Part shown: one piece after another, positions 36,687-45,587 of the stretch | Layout of the letters: the number at the start of each line of letters is the position of its first letter | Numbering within the stretch: position 1 is the first letter of the stretch | Assembly (NCBI RefSeq): GCF_008629685.1 | Contig: NZ_VWSF01000010.1 | Span: forward strand, 124,001 to 188,000 | Direction of reading: 5' to 3' | Origin: Adhaeribacter rhizoryzae | GTDB taxonomy: Bacteria; Bacteroidota; Bacteroidia; Cytophagales; Hymenobacteraceae | DNA length: 64,000 nt | Translations under genes and position numbers: made by a program | The notes under the pieces: generated by a model | What the model was told of the DNA's origin: nothing | Database searches by the model: none | Seen by the model: only the letters and a program-made list of their open reading frames with translations

Positions 36687-37547
36687 TTACGCTTCGCCCA
36701 TCATTAAGCCTTCTATGGAGTGAGCCTGAAATATGGGTTCCAGTTCATCAACCAAGCGGTAAGTTAGGTGCTGCTGCAAACTTTGGGGCAGTTTCTCGAA
36801 ATAAGCCCGCGTAATTTGCAAGTCGTGCCGCTCGGCATTGTTAGCGCCCGGTGCATCTACGCCCAGCACCAAAGTTGGCCGCATTTTATCTGAATAATTG
36901 GCCGTACCCCGGTGAATGGTCAGCGCCGACCGCGCGGAAATATCGCCTATTCTGGGCATTTTACGTTGCGCCCGTTCTTCATATCGGGGGTAGCTTTCTT
37001 TAGGCGGAAACATTTCGTGTTCGAAACCAACCGGTAAATCCCACTGCGTACCGGGAGCCACTTCAAAAGGCCCCATGTCTTCATAAACATCTACGGTAGT
37101 AAGGTTAAAAGCCAGGGAATTTAACCGGCGGCCGGTAATGGTATCTGCGGGAGCGGGAAAATCGCGGTGCCAGGGCTGATGGACGGCCCCCGGATTGGGA
37201 ATATCGAAACCTATTTCTACAATTTTATAAGCTGGGCCCAGTACAGCTTCGCAAACGGCCGTTACCCACGGGTGGGTGGCCAAATCTACAAACCCCCTAA
37301 TATCTTCCGGATGAATTTCTACATAATGCCGCTTGGGTCCCCGCCCTACCGCCCCACCCGGCCGGTTCAAAGCTTCCTGGTACAAAAGCCGGATATCTTC
37401 ATCGAGTTGCTGCACCCATTCGGGGCTGAAAGCGCCTTTCAGGCCAATAATTCCATCGCCGTACAAACCGCCCATTATTGTTGCTACATCGTAAGTAGTG
37501 GCTTGGCTGGTTCTGTTTACTTCTGCTTCAATCATGCTGCTAAACAT
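36687..37547 (-). CDS. Phytanoyl-CoA dioxygenase (PhyH) family protein
   Basis: 286 residues; the ATG at 37535 is a close alternative. The Fe(II)/2-oxoglutarate site is visible as HQPWHRDFPAP (HxD, about 133-143) and a distal IHRGTANYSDKMRP (His plus Arg, about 213-227). The family hydroxylates small molecules or lipids using 2-oxoglutarate. Substrate unknown. Codon use here resembles core genes rather than the AT-rich neighbours. Confidence 0.87.
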   Translation of the reverse strand: MFSSMIEAEVNRTSQATTYDVATIMGGLYGDGIIGLKGAFSPEWVQQLDEDIRLLYQEALNRPGGAVGRGPKRHYVEIHPEDIRGFVDLATHPWVTAVCEAVLGPAYKIVEIGFDIPNPGAVHQPWHRDFPAPADTITGRRLNSLAFNLTTVDVYEDMGPFEVAPGTQWDLPVGFEHEMFPPKESYPRYEERAQRKMPRIGDISARSALTIHRGTANYSDKMRPTLVLGVDAPGANNAERHDLQITRAYFEKLPQSLQQHLTYRLVDELEPIFQAHSIEGLMMGEA

Positions 37548-37745
37548 TCTGTTAACTGGCTATTTAAATATAAGCTACGCTTAACTATAAGGTTAAAAGC
37601 TACCATATGCTATTTTTAACGCGGTTGGTAACCTTATGTTGCGGCGGGCAAGCCTTGCCACTAACCTTAAACAAACGTAAATACGCTTCTTTTTGCTTAT
37701 AATAGCCGCACAATTATTAGTTGGCATTAATGTTAAACAGGCATC

Positions 37746-38180
37746 ATGAACACAAAATCACTACCAGGTTGGACAACTAAAGTTGAGGAAGTTGCAAATG
37801 GTGTCTTTAAAATTAAGCTTACTAAAAATTTTGGGCGAAAAGCCGAAATAGTTGATAATGCAACAGACGAAACAATTGACAAGACCTTAAGTTATGCGTT
37901 TGACATAGAAAGAAGTGTTTCAAGCAATTGGAATAAATTTCTTTTCGAATTTTGTTTATTACGACTAACAGGCAAAACGATTACAAAAGAATCTTACTAC
38001 GACAAGGATTTTGATTCATGGCTTATAGAAGTTGGAAACAAACGACTTTTATATCTTGGTAAAGAATCTTGGTTGGTATCACAGACCCAAGATGACAATG
38101 AATGGTTTGACAACTATATAATCAAGGATAGTGAAATAACTTACGAAACTGTTTCACTGTTTCTCAAACACATGACATAA
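37746..38180 (+). CDS. Hypothetical protein
   Basis: 144 residues starting MNTKSLPGWTTKVEEV. No signal peptide or membrane span; charged, with an aromatic-rich C-terminus (WLVSQTQDDNEWFDNY). Composition is AT-rich, like the genes at 33.3-36.1 kb. It could be an immunity-type protein, but no motif supports that. A GTTAAAC string lies 10 bases before the start, which is the reason it is mentioned under cassettes. Confidence 0.6.
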   Translation: MNTKSLPGWTTKVEEVANGVFKIKLTKNFGRKAEIVDNATDETIDKTLSYAFDIERSVSSNWNKFLFEFCLLRLTGKTITKESYYDKDFDSWLIEVGNKRLLYLGKESWLVSQTQDDNEWFDNYIIKDSEITYETVSLFLKHMT

Positions 38181-38239
38181 ATACTATCGCTTTTCCGTAA
38201 TAACAAACAAATAAAAATAAAACCCGCCCACCTTACTTT

Positions 38240-38269
38240 CCGGTTAGCCGCCGAATAATCTTACTTTTG
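38240..38269 (+). promoter_or_regulatory. Candidate Bacteroidota promoter
   Basis: TACTTTTG at 38262-38269 fits the TAnnTTTG box, with TTTC about 21 bases upstream as a weak -33 element. It lies 37 bases before the DUF2279 start. Confidence 0.4.
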
Positions 38270-38306
38270 TATAATTTGTATAACCATCTGTTGCTGCTTA
38301 TTTATC

Positions 38307-39275
38307 TTGAAAAAACTATTACTATTCATTTTTCTAATTTACCTGGTTCGTTATGTATCGGCCCAAACGGTGGCGCCAACCGCTATCATTACCGATTCTG
38401 TAACCCATAAACAAAACAGTTGGGAAAGCCAACCAGGCAACGGCCATAAATGGCTCGCGGGCGGACTAGCGCTGGCCGGCATGAGCGGTTCTTTGTTGTA
38501 CTTAACGCATACAACAAATTACCAATATGGCAGTAATTTTAAAACAGTAAACGATGCGGCGAATTGGTTGCAGTTGGATAAAGCTGAACACGTATTTATG
38601 GCTTACCGCACCGCCCGGCTTTTAACCAGTTTAGGAACAAGGGCCGGTATTACGCCCCAAAAAGCGGTAATGATGGGCAGCGCCGGCAGTTTACTGTTTG
38701 TAACCACCAAAGAATTCTTAGATGGGCGCAATGCTATTCCGGGCGTAGGCTGGAGTTGGCTGGATATGGGCGCCAATGCTACGGGTATAATATTCTTTGC
38801 TGCGCAGGAATTAACCTGGCAGGACCAAAAAGTAAAAATTAAGTTTTCGGCCCTGCCCACCCAGTACGAGTCTGCTTTAAATACCAGAGCCGATATTTTG
38901 TTTGGCGAAAGCATGCCCGAACGTATTATGAAGGACCATAATGCCCAAACTTACTGGCTTAGTTTTAACCTAAATGCCTTTGGCGCTCCCTCCCAAATAC
39001 CGCCCTGGCTTAATCTGGCCGTAGGGTACGGCGCCAATAACATGTTTGGCCCGGTTAATAATGTAGCATACGCCAACGGGCAAGTAGTTTTTGACCGGAC
39101 CGACCTACAGCGCTACCGGCAATGGTATATTTCGCCGGATATTGATTTGAAAAAAATTAAAACCAACAGCCCGGTCCTTAAAACGCTATTAACTGCTTTA
39201 AATATTATTAAAGTACCCTTGCCCACTTTAGAATACGCCAACCAAAAATTAAAAGGACACTGGCTGCATTTTTAA
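38307..39275 (+). CDS. Secreted DUF2279 family protein
   Basis: 322 residues from a TTG at 38307, followed by a typical signal peptide (LLLFIFLIYLVRYVSA). The mature part contains KWLAGGLALAGMSGSLL, LDKAEHVFMAYRTARL and GSAGSLLFVTTKEFLDG, which match DUF2279, and a long C-terminal region (about 150-320). Periplasmic or outer-membrane associated. Function unknown. Confidence 0.8.
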   Translation: MKKLLLFIFLIYLVRYVSAQTVAPTAIITDSVTHKQNSWESQPGNGHKWLAGGLALAGMSGSLLYLTHTTNYQYGSNFKTVNDAANWLQLDKAEHVFMAYRTARLLTSLGTRAGITPQKAVMMGSAGSLLFVTTKEFLDGRNAIPGVGWSWLDMGANATGIIFFAAQELTWQDQKVKIKFSALPTQYESALNTRADILFGESMPERIMKDHNAQTYWLSFNLNAFGAPSQIPPWLNLAVGYGANNMFGPVNNVAYANGQVVFDRTDLQRYRQWYISPDIDLKKIKTNSPVLKTLLTALNIIKVPLPTLEYANQKLKGHWLHF

Positions 39276-39401
39276 ACGCAGTAGCATAATTTATTTTAAC
39301 TGAATGCTAAGTACCAAAAATACTAACCAACTTAAACAAAGCCCGGCTATTTACGTATAATTTTAGCAGAAATCTAAATTATTTAGCAAATAGAAAATAT
39401 T

Positions 39402-39770
39402 ATGAAAGTTAAAATAAATGAAAAGCCTTTTTTACCAGATGGCAGGTACGTGGTAGAAATTACCGAAGTTGAAGAAGGTAAAAGCGAAAATAAAGACATT
39501 CCGTTTATTAACCTGCGCCTCGAAAACGAAGAAGGCTTTATAAACCAACGGTTTTATTTAAGCGAGCCGGGGCAACCCATTCTGGCGGGTTTCCTGAAAG
39601 CCGTTGGCATATCCGGCAACGAATTTGATACCAAGGAATTAAAAGGTAGATTTTTATCGGTGGAAGTAGAAGAACGGACGTACGAAGATGCCGAAGGTAA
39701 AGAAAAAACCATTAAGCAGGCCACCGGGTTTCAGCCGGCTGGCAAAGCCCAAACCTCTGACCGATTTTAA
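39402..39770 (+). CDS. Small DUF669-like protein
   Basis: 122 residues beginning MKVKINEKPFLPDGRYVVEITEV. The pattern (LPDGRYxVxIxExE, then FINLRLENEEG and GFLKAVGISG, with a C-terminal VEVEERTYEDAEGK) recalls DUF669 and phage single-strand binding-like proteins. No phage genes around it. Followed by a strong terminator. Confidence 0.55.
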   Translation: MKVKINEKPFLPDGRYVVEITEVEEGKSENKDIPFINLRLENEEGFINQRFYLSEPGQPILAGFLKAVGISGNEFDTKELKGRFLSVEVEERTYEDAEGKEKTIKQATGFQPAGKAQTSDRF

Positions 39771-39786
39771 ATAATTATAAAAAACA

Positions 39787-39812
39787 AAAAAGGAGCATTT
39801 GCTCCTTTTTAT
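39787..39812 (+). terminator. Intrinsic terminator
   Basis: AAAGGAGCA pairs with TGCTCCTTT around a two- to three-base loop, followed by TTATTTTTTT, 16 bases after the DUF669-like gene stop. Confidence 0.85.
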
Positions 39813-39909
39813 TTTTTTCAGCCGCTTAATATTCTTCAGGGTAAAGGTAATTGGCTATAAAAAAACCAGGCTTTCTGAATTATGTAAGTTTTTAATAAGA
39901 TTTTATAAC

Positions 39910-39937
39910 TTGATTAAATCAGAATACCATATTTTTG
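39910..39937 (+). promoter_or_regulatory. Candidate Bacteroidota promoter of the metal cluster
   Basis: TTG at 39910-39912 and TATTTTTG at 39930-39937, 17 bases apart, fit the -33/-7 pair of Bacteroidota (TTTG, TAnnTTTG). The first gene of the cluster starts 87 bases downstream. Confidence 0.45.
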
Positions 39938-40023
39938 TATCGTAAATATTAAGTAATATATTTTCGTAAAATTAAAACGGTTCTTACCGGACTAAAATAA
40001 AACCTTAGTCGTTATTATAGGCA

Positions 40024-40428
40024 ATGAAGGCATTTCAAAAATTTATTCAACTAAGCTTAATTCTGGTCATTACCCTGACCACGATGGGCTTTCGGGTAAA
40101 TACAGAAGAATGCCGCGGCCACGCAACCAAAACCATTACTTTCTTTGGAGAACCTGGCTGCTGCTGCGAAAATGAAAGTAAAACAGCTCAACCTAAAGAA
40201 AATACCTGCAACGAACTAACCTGTGTTGTTCAGGCCAGCTTACAAAGTCAGCTAAATCTTAATTCAGCCACTCAAAGTGCCGCTAAAGCTTTAAAGGCAG
40301 TTCCGGTTTACCCAACTTTTACCCAAGTTATTCGCCCTGTTCTTCAGGAAAAAACACCTTATTTTACTCTGCCTCCTCCCCGTTCGGGTAAAACTATCGG
40401 CATTTTATACCAAACATTCCTTATTTAA
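40024..40428 (+). CDS. Secreted Cys-rich protein (HYC_CC_PP-like)
   Basis: 134 residues. Signal peptide at the N-terminus (LSLILVITLTTMG). Cys clusters ECRGH and GCCCEN, a further NELTCV, and a C-terminal LPPPRSG match the CC and PP marks of the HYC_CC_PP family; the HYC motif itself is replaced here. Family members occur next to copper genes in Bacteroidota, as here. Probably periplasmic. Confidence 0.62.
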   Translation: MKAFQKFIQLSLILVITLTTMGFRVNTEECRGHATKTITFFGEPGCCCENESKTAQPKENTCNELTCVVQASLQSQLNLNSATQSAAKALKAVPVYPTFTQVIRPVLQEKTPYFTLPPPRSGKTIGILYQTFLI

Positions 40429-40759
40429 TTTTTTTTCTTCTTTTACAGCAAGCCCCATCTGTGGCATTGCGCCCCAAGCCTATTTTCTGGTTCTATTAAA
40501 TTATTAGCAATAGCTTACCTGCTGCTGCCTTTACCGGTTATTTATTTAAATATATTTCCGGTAATATTTACCTGATTGTGCCCAACAGGTTCAGCTATTA
40601 GCATCACAGAAATTCCGGCTGCGGTTACCTTAACACAATTATTTATTATGCTGTTGCCAGAAAATAGCTGGACTCCGGTATGCCGCTTGCTGGCGCAGTT
40701 TATACCGGCTAGTTAACTCATTATTTAAATATTTTAAAAATATATAAACACGTAAATTC
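40429..40759. other. Intergenic, nothing recognised
   Basis: About 330 bases before the metal-binding lipoprotein. No frame or hairpin stands out; it probably contains that gene's promoter. Confidence 0.4.
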
Positions 40760-41011
40760 ATGAAAACTAATTTATTATATTCGGCCATCTTCGCTTTTGG
40801 TTTAACAATTTTTACCTCTTGCGGAATCGAACAAAAAGAAACAACCGAAACGACCAACACCGAAGTAAACCAGGAACAAGCTGCCCTTTACACCTGCCCC
40901 ATGCACCCCGAGGTAACCAGCGATAAGCCCGGCAAATGCCCCGAATGCAAAATGAACCTGGAAAAAGTAGCCGATGCCGGCCACACAGATCACGAAGGTC
41001 ACTCGCATTAA
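40760..41011 (+). CDS. Small heavy-metal-binding lipoprotein (HMBD)
   Basis: 83 residues. The signal ends in a lipobox (IFTSCGIE, Cys near residue 21). The mature part is one heavy-metal-binding domain: YTCPMHPEVTSDKPGKCPEC, with CPMHP and CPEC, then a C-terminal HTDHEGHSH. Likely a copper or silver scavenger in the periplasm. First gene of a same-strand run into the RND pump, 68 bases upstream of it. Confidence 0.82.
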   Translation: MKTNLLYSAIFAFGLTIFTSCGIEQKETTETTNTEVNQEQAALYTCPMHPEVTSDKPGKCPECKMNLEKVADAGHTDHEGHSH

Positions 41012-41079
41012 TTTACATCAAGCTTGCCATTGCTGTCCCTGCCAAAACCGGCAGGGACAACTAAAAATCTAAGCAAATA

Positions 41080-42357
41080 ATGATTAGAAAATTAATTTCT
41101 ATATCGCTCCGAAACCGGGTAATTGTATTACTCATCGCCGCTGCGTTGTTTGGCTGGGGAATATATTCGGTTAGTACCAATAAAGTAGATGCCATACCGG
41201 ACCTTTCGGAGAACCAGGTAATTGTGTTTACGGAGTGGATGGGCCGGAGCCCGCAGATTATTGAAGACCAGGTAACTTACCCCTTGGTAACCAATTTGCA
41301 GGGCATGCCGCAGGTAAAATATGTACGCGGTACCTCTATGTTCGGGATGAGCTTTATTTACGTAATATTCGAGGACGACACCGATGTTTACTGGGCCCGC
41401 GAACGGGTACTGGAACGCCTGAACTACGCCAACCGCTTGTTACCCGAAGGGGCCATTCCTACTTTGGGCCCCGATGGCACCGGCGTTGGGCATATATTAT
41501 GGTATACCCTGGAGGCACCGGGCATGGATTTGGGCGAACAACGCGCTATTCAGGATTGGTACGTAAAATTTTCGTTGCAAAATGTAAAAGGTGTTAGCGA
41601 AATCGCGTCTTTCGGCGGCTTCCAGAAACAATACCAGATTACCCTCGACCCTAATAAATTAACTTATTTTAACCTGTCGGTGCCGCAAATAATTAATTCG
41701 GTGCGCAGCAATAACAACGAGAGCGGCGGCCGCAAGTTTGAGCTAAGCGATATTGGCTATATTATTAAAACCACCGGCTACTTAAAATCTACTGCTGAAA
41801 TAGAAAATATTCCGGTAGTTACGCAAAACACCATTCCGATCCGGATTAAAGATGTGGCTACTGTGCAAATGACCGGTGAAAGCCGCCTGGGAATATTTGA
41901 CTTAAACGGCGAAGGGGAAGCGGTGGGCGGCATTGTAGTGATGCGCTACGGCGAAAATGCCGCTGAAGTAATCCAAAACGTGAAAACCAAAATGGAGGAA
42001 GTTTCGGCTGGCTTGCCCAAAGGCGTAAAGTTTAATATTGTCTACGACCGCAGTGGCCTGATTAAAGAATCAGTGGATTCGGTGCAAACTACTTTGGTAG
42101 AAGAAATGGTAGTGGCATCGGTGGTAGTATTTATTTTCCTGTTTCACTGGCGCAGCGCCTTGGTTATTATTATTCAGTTACCGCTATCGGTTTGCATCGG
42201 CTTTATTCTACTTAATGCCTTCGATATTTCCTCAAATATTATGTCTTTAACCGGTATTGCCCTGTCCGTGGGGGTAATTGTAGACGACGCCATTGTAATG
42301 GTAGAAAATGCCTACCGCCATTTAGCAGATGCCCAAAATACCGCTAGCCATGAATAA
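41080..42357 (+). CDS. CusA/CzcA-type heavy-metal RND pump, N-terminal part (split frame)
   Basis: 425 residues: first membrane helix, the pore region and TM2-TM4, ending VIVDDAIVMVENAYRHLADA, the proton-relay helix of this family. The chain stops at TAA (42355-42357) where the family runs on for 600 residues; the continuation is in the next frame (42329-44242). Deleting one A of the A4 run at 42335-42338 rejoins the frames. Alternatively the second half starts at ATG 42350, overlapping this stop as ATGAATAA. Exports copper, silver or other heavy metals together with TolC and CusB. Confidence 0.85.
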   Translation: MIRKLISISLRNRVIVLLIAAALFGWGIYSVSTNKVDAIPDLSENQVIVFTEWMGRSPQIIEDQVTYPLVTNLQGMPQVKYVRGTSMFGMSFIYVIFEDDTDVYWARERVLERLNYANRLLPEGAIPTLGPDGTGVGHILWYTLEAPGMDLGEQRAIQDWYVKFSLQNVKGVSEIASFGGFQKQYQITLDPNKLTYFNLSVPQIINSVRSNNNESGGRKFELSDIGYIIKTTGYLKSTAEIENIPVVTQNTIPIRIKDVATVQMTGESRLGIFDLNGEGEAVGGIVVMRYGENAAEVIQNVKTKMEEVSAGLPKGVKFNIVYDRSGLIKESVDSVQTTLVEEMVVASVVVFIFLFHWRSALVIIIQLPLSVCIGFILLNAFDISSNIMSLTGIALSVGVIVDDAIVMVENAYRHLADAQNTASHE

Positions 42358-44242
42358 AGAACAACGCTTAAACATTATTGAAAAAGCGGCGAACCAGGTT
42401 GGCCCGAGTGTGTTCTGGAGCACCATTATTGTTATTACGTCTTTCTTGCCGGTGTTTTTGTTGTCCGGCCAGGAAGGCCGTTTGTTTAGCCCCTTGGCCT
42501 GGACCAAAACATTTATATTAATAGTAGACGCGTTGGTGGCCATAACCTTAACGCCGGTATTAATTTCGTTTTTTATTAAAGGCAAGCTTAAACCCGAAAG
42601 CAGCAACCCTTTAAACCGGGGCTTGGAACGGGTGTACGGACCGTTGCTGCGGACCTGCCTGAAATGGCGCAAAACAACTATTGGATTGAATATTTTGGCT
42701 TTGGCTATTAGTATTCCGATGCTTTTACGGATGGGAACCGAGTTTATGCCGCCACTGGACGAAAGCTCTATCTTATTTATGCCTATTACTTTGCCCGATA
42801 TTTCCAATGCCGAAGCCAAACGCATTTTACAGGTGCAGGATAAAATAATTATGTCGGTGCCCGAAGTAGCGCAGGTTTTGGGCAAAGCCGGTAGGGCCAG
42901 TACCGCCACCGATAACTCGCCCATCAGCATGATCGAAACCATTATTTTGCTGAAGCCTGAATCAGAATGGCGGGCCGGCCTGACCAAAGCCGGTATAATC
43001 CAGGAATTGGATGGCAAGCTGCAGATTCCGGGCGTGATTAACGGCTGGACTCAACCCATTATTAACCGCATTAATATGCTGGCTACGGGCATCCGGACCG
43101 ATGTAGGCGTGAAAGTATACGGGCAGCAACTCGACACCATTGCAGCCGTTTCGGAAAAAGTTAGAGCCGCTTTGGGTAATGTGCCCGGCGTAAACGACTT
43201 GTATATTGAGCCGGTAACCGGCGGACGTTACTTAGAAATAGATACCCGAAGAGAAGATTTAGGACGTTACGGACTTTCTATAAACGATGTAAACGCCATT
43301 GTAGAATCGGCGCTGGGCGGTACCCCTATTGGCAACACCATCGAAGGGCGGCAACGTTTTTCGATTAATGTACGCCTGGCCCAGGAATACCGCAACAGCT
43401 TGGATCGCATCCGGCGCATTCCTATTGCTACGGGCACCGCCGGTACTATTCCGCTTTCGGCGGTAGCTAATGTACAGTTTGTAGATGGCCCCCCCATGAT
43501 TACTTCCGAAAATGCCCAGTTGCGCGGAGCCGTGTTATTTAATGTCCGGGACCGGGATTTGGGCAGCACCGTGCAGGAAGCTATTCAGAAGCTAAATTCT
43601 ACTTTAACCGACTTACCGAACGGGTACCGCCTGGAGTGGAGCGGCCAATGGGAAAACCAGGTACGCGCCAATCAAACGCTTAAAATTATTATTCCGCTGG
43701 TACTAATCATTATTTTTCTGATTCTGTATTTCTCTTTCGGTTCGTTTAAAGAGGCGCTGCTAAATTTAATAACCATTCCGTTTGCTTTGGTGGGCGGAGT
43801 ATTTATTGTGTACTTCTACGGCATTAATTTATCGGTAGCGGTAGCCGTGGGCTTTATTGCTTTGTTTGGTTTGGCGGTAGAAACAGCCATGGTAATGGTA
43901 GTTTACCTGAACGAAGCTATGAGCGATTTAGTCCGGCAAAAAGGAAACTCACGCGAAACCATCAGCAAAGCCGATATTCGGGAATATGTTTTTAGAGGGG
44001 CTGTAAAACGGCTGCGGCCCAAAATCATGACGGTTTCGGTTTCACTATTCGGGCTAATTCCGGTGCTGTGGGCAACCGGTGTGGGTACCGATGTAATGCT
44101 CCCGATTGTTTTGCCCATGATTGGCGGGGTATTTACTTCGTCTATCCACATTTTACTCGTAACCCCGGTAATTTTTGAAATGACCAAAGAATACGAGTTA
44201 AAAAAACACGGTAAACTCGATATCTATGATGTTAAGCACTAA
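42329..44242 (+). CDS. CusA/CzcA-type heavy-metal RND pump, C-terminal part (split frame)
   Basis: 637 residues in a frame shifted by one from the first part. The likely start, if any, is the ATG at 42350 (MNKEQRL). Contains the remaining RND helices and the second pore loops: VGPSVFWSTIIVITSFLPVFL, GQEGRLFSPLAWTKTFIL, TPVLISFF and, near the end, KRLRPKIMTVSVSLFGLIPVLW and LPMIGGVFTSSIHILLVTP. Total span with the first part is about 1054 codons, as for CusA. Overlaps the next gene (TolC) by 17 bases. Confidence 0.85.
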   Translation: MPKIPLAMNKEQRLNIIEKAANQVGPSVFWSTIIVITSFLPVFLLSGQEGRLFSPLAWTKTFILIVDALVAITLTPVLISFFIKGKLKPESSNPLNRGLERVYGPLLRTCLKWRKTTIGLNILALAISIPMLLRMGTEFMPPLDESSILFMPITLPDISNAEAKRILQVQDKIIMSVPEVAQVLGKAGRASTATDNSPISMIETIILLKPESEWRAGLTKAGIIQELDGKLQIPGVINGWTQPIINRINMLATGIRTDVGVKVYGQQLDTIAAVSEKVRAALGNVPGVNDLYIEPVTGGRYLEIDTRREDLGRYGLSINDVNAIVESALGGTPIGNTIEGRQRFSINVRLAQEYRNSLDRIRRIPIATGTAGTIPLSAVANVQFVDGPPMITSENAQLRGAVLFNVRDRDLGSTVQEAIQKLNSTLTDLPNGYRLEWSGQWENQVRANQTLKIIIPLVLIIIFLILYFSFGSFKEALLNLITIPFALVGGVFIVYFYGINLSVAVAVGFIALFGLAVETAMVMVVYLNEAMSDLVRQKGNSRETISKADIREYVFRGAVKRLRPKIMTVSVSLFGLIPVLWATGVGTDVMLPIVLPMIGGVFTSSIHILLVTPVIFEMTKEYELKKHGKLDIYDVKH

Positions 44243-45587
44243 AGTTAAATACTCCGAAAATATTGCCAAACACCTTAATAGCACCTTTCAGGGAGGACGA
44301 GGCAGCCTTACAATAATAAATAACAGCTTATCGAAAGTCTTCTATTTATTAATTCTTCTTGGCCTGGGTTCAGGATTTCAAGTGCAGGCCCAAACCCAAA
44401 CCAAGCCCCGGGTTTTAACCCTCGATAGCGTGTTGCTCTACATTCATCATTACAATTTAATGCTGCAGGAGCACGATTTAGAAACGCTGGCAACTAAAAC
44501 TTATGCCGAAGGTGCTAAAAGCTGGATGGCTCCCATGGTAGGCGGCGGCGTTTTTATGGCACCATATCCGGGTCAAAACGTAATGGATAGCCGCGATAAA
44601 GGTTCTGTTATGTTTTCGGCCCAACAAGATATTCCGAACCCGGCTAAGTTAAAGGCAAAAGAAAAATACCTGCAATCGAAAGCGGCCATTGAAGAAGAAT
44701 CGCATGAGGTTATGTATAACCAGTTTCGGGCGCAAGCCAAAGCCGCTTATTACGGGTGGGTGGTGCAGGAAAAGAAAAAAGCCGTGCTGCAAGAAAACCG
44801 CCGCATTATGGAATTTATGCTGAAACTGGCCAAAGTACGCTATCCGCTTAACCAGGGCAGTCTGGGCAATATTTACAAAGCCGAAGCCCGCTTGCACGAA
44901 GTAGAAAACATGTTGCTGATGGCCGAGAACGAAATCCAGATGAAAAATATTCAGTTAAACATGCTGATGAGCTTTCCGCCAACTACCCGCTTTGTTATTG
45001 ACACGCTGGTAAAAATGCCGGAAGCGGCCCTGTTGCCTGATACAGCTACGCTAACCACCTTCCGCAGCGACGTACGGCAACTGGATCGCACCATAGAATC
45101 GATGCGCCTGAACTTAAAACTGGAAAACCTGGAGCGTAAGCCGGATTTTAGTTTGCGTTTCGATCACATGACACCGCGGGCAGGCATGATGCCCCAGCAG
45201 TTTACCGCCATGGGCATGATTTCCATCCCGATTGCGCCCTGGTCGGCTAGAATGTACAAGGCCAACAGCAAAGCCATGAACCTGGAAATACAAGCCATGC
45301 AACGCGGCCGGCTTAACTTGCTGAACGAAGCCCAAAGTATGCTAAGCAACATGGCCCTGGAACTAAATACCAAAAGAACCCAGGTTACGAATTACCAAAG
45401 CAAAATATTACCGGCCCTCAAAAAAAATTACCAGACCACGCTATTGCGCTACGAGCAAAATACGGCCCAGTTGCCCGAAGTGGTAGATGCCTGGGAAGCC
45501 CTGAACATGGCCCAAATGGAATTCCTGAACAACCTGGAGCAACTCTACCTGATTGGTGTTAATTATGAAAAAGAACTTGAGAAATAA
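44226..45587 (+). CDS. TolC-family outer membrane efflux protein
   Basis: 453 residues. A hydrophobic segment (KVFYLLILLGLGSGFQVQA, about residues 38-57) precedes the mature part; the first ~37 residues before it look like an over-extended start, but no better ATG lies close. The mature part starts VLTLDSVLLYIHHYNLMLQ and has two helical repeats (LETLATKTYAEGAKSWM and NEIQMKNIQLNMLMSF). Outer-membrane channel of the metal efflux system. Overlaps both neighbours, so the operon is tight. Confidence 0.85.
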   Translation: MMLSTKVKYSENIAKHLNSTFQGGRGSLTIINNSLSKVFYLLILLGLGSGFQVQAQTQTKPRVLTLDSVLLYIHHYNLMLQEHDLETLATKTYAEGAKSWMAPMVGGGVFMAPYPGQNVMDSRDKGSVMFSAQQDIPNPAKLKAKEKYLQSKAAIEEESHEVMYNQFRAQAKAAYYGWVVQEKKKAVLQENRRIMEFMLKLAKVRYPLNQGSLGNIYKAEARLHEVENMLLMAENEIQMKNIQLNMLMSFPPTTRFVIDTLVKMPEAALLPDTATLTTFRSDVRQLDRTIESMRLNLKLENLERKPDFSLRFDHMTPRAGMMPQQFTAMGMISIPIAPWSARMYKANSKAMNLEIQAMQRGRLNLLNEAQSMLSNMALELNTKRTQVTNYQSKILPALKKNYQTTLLRYEQNTAQLPEVVDAWEALNMAQMEFLNNLEQLYLIGVNYEKELEK

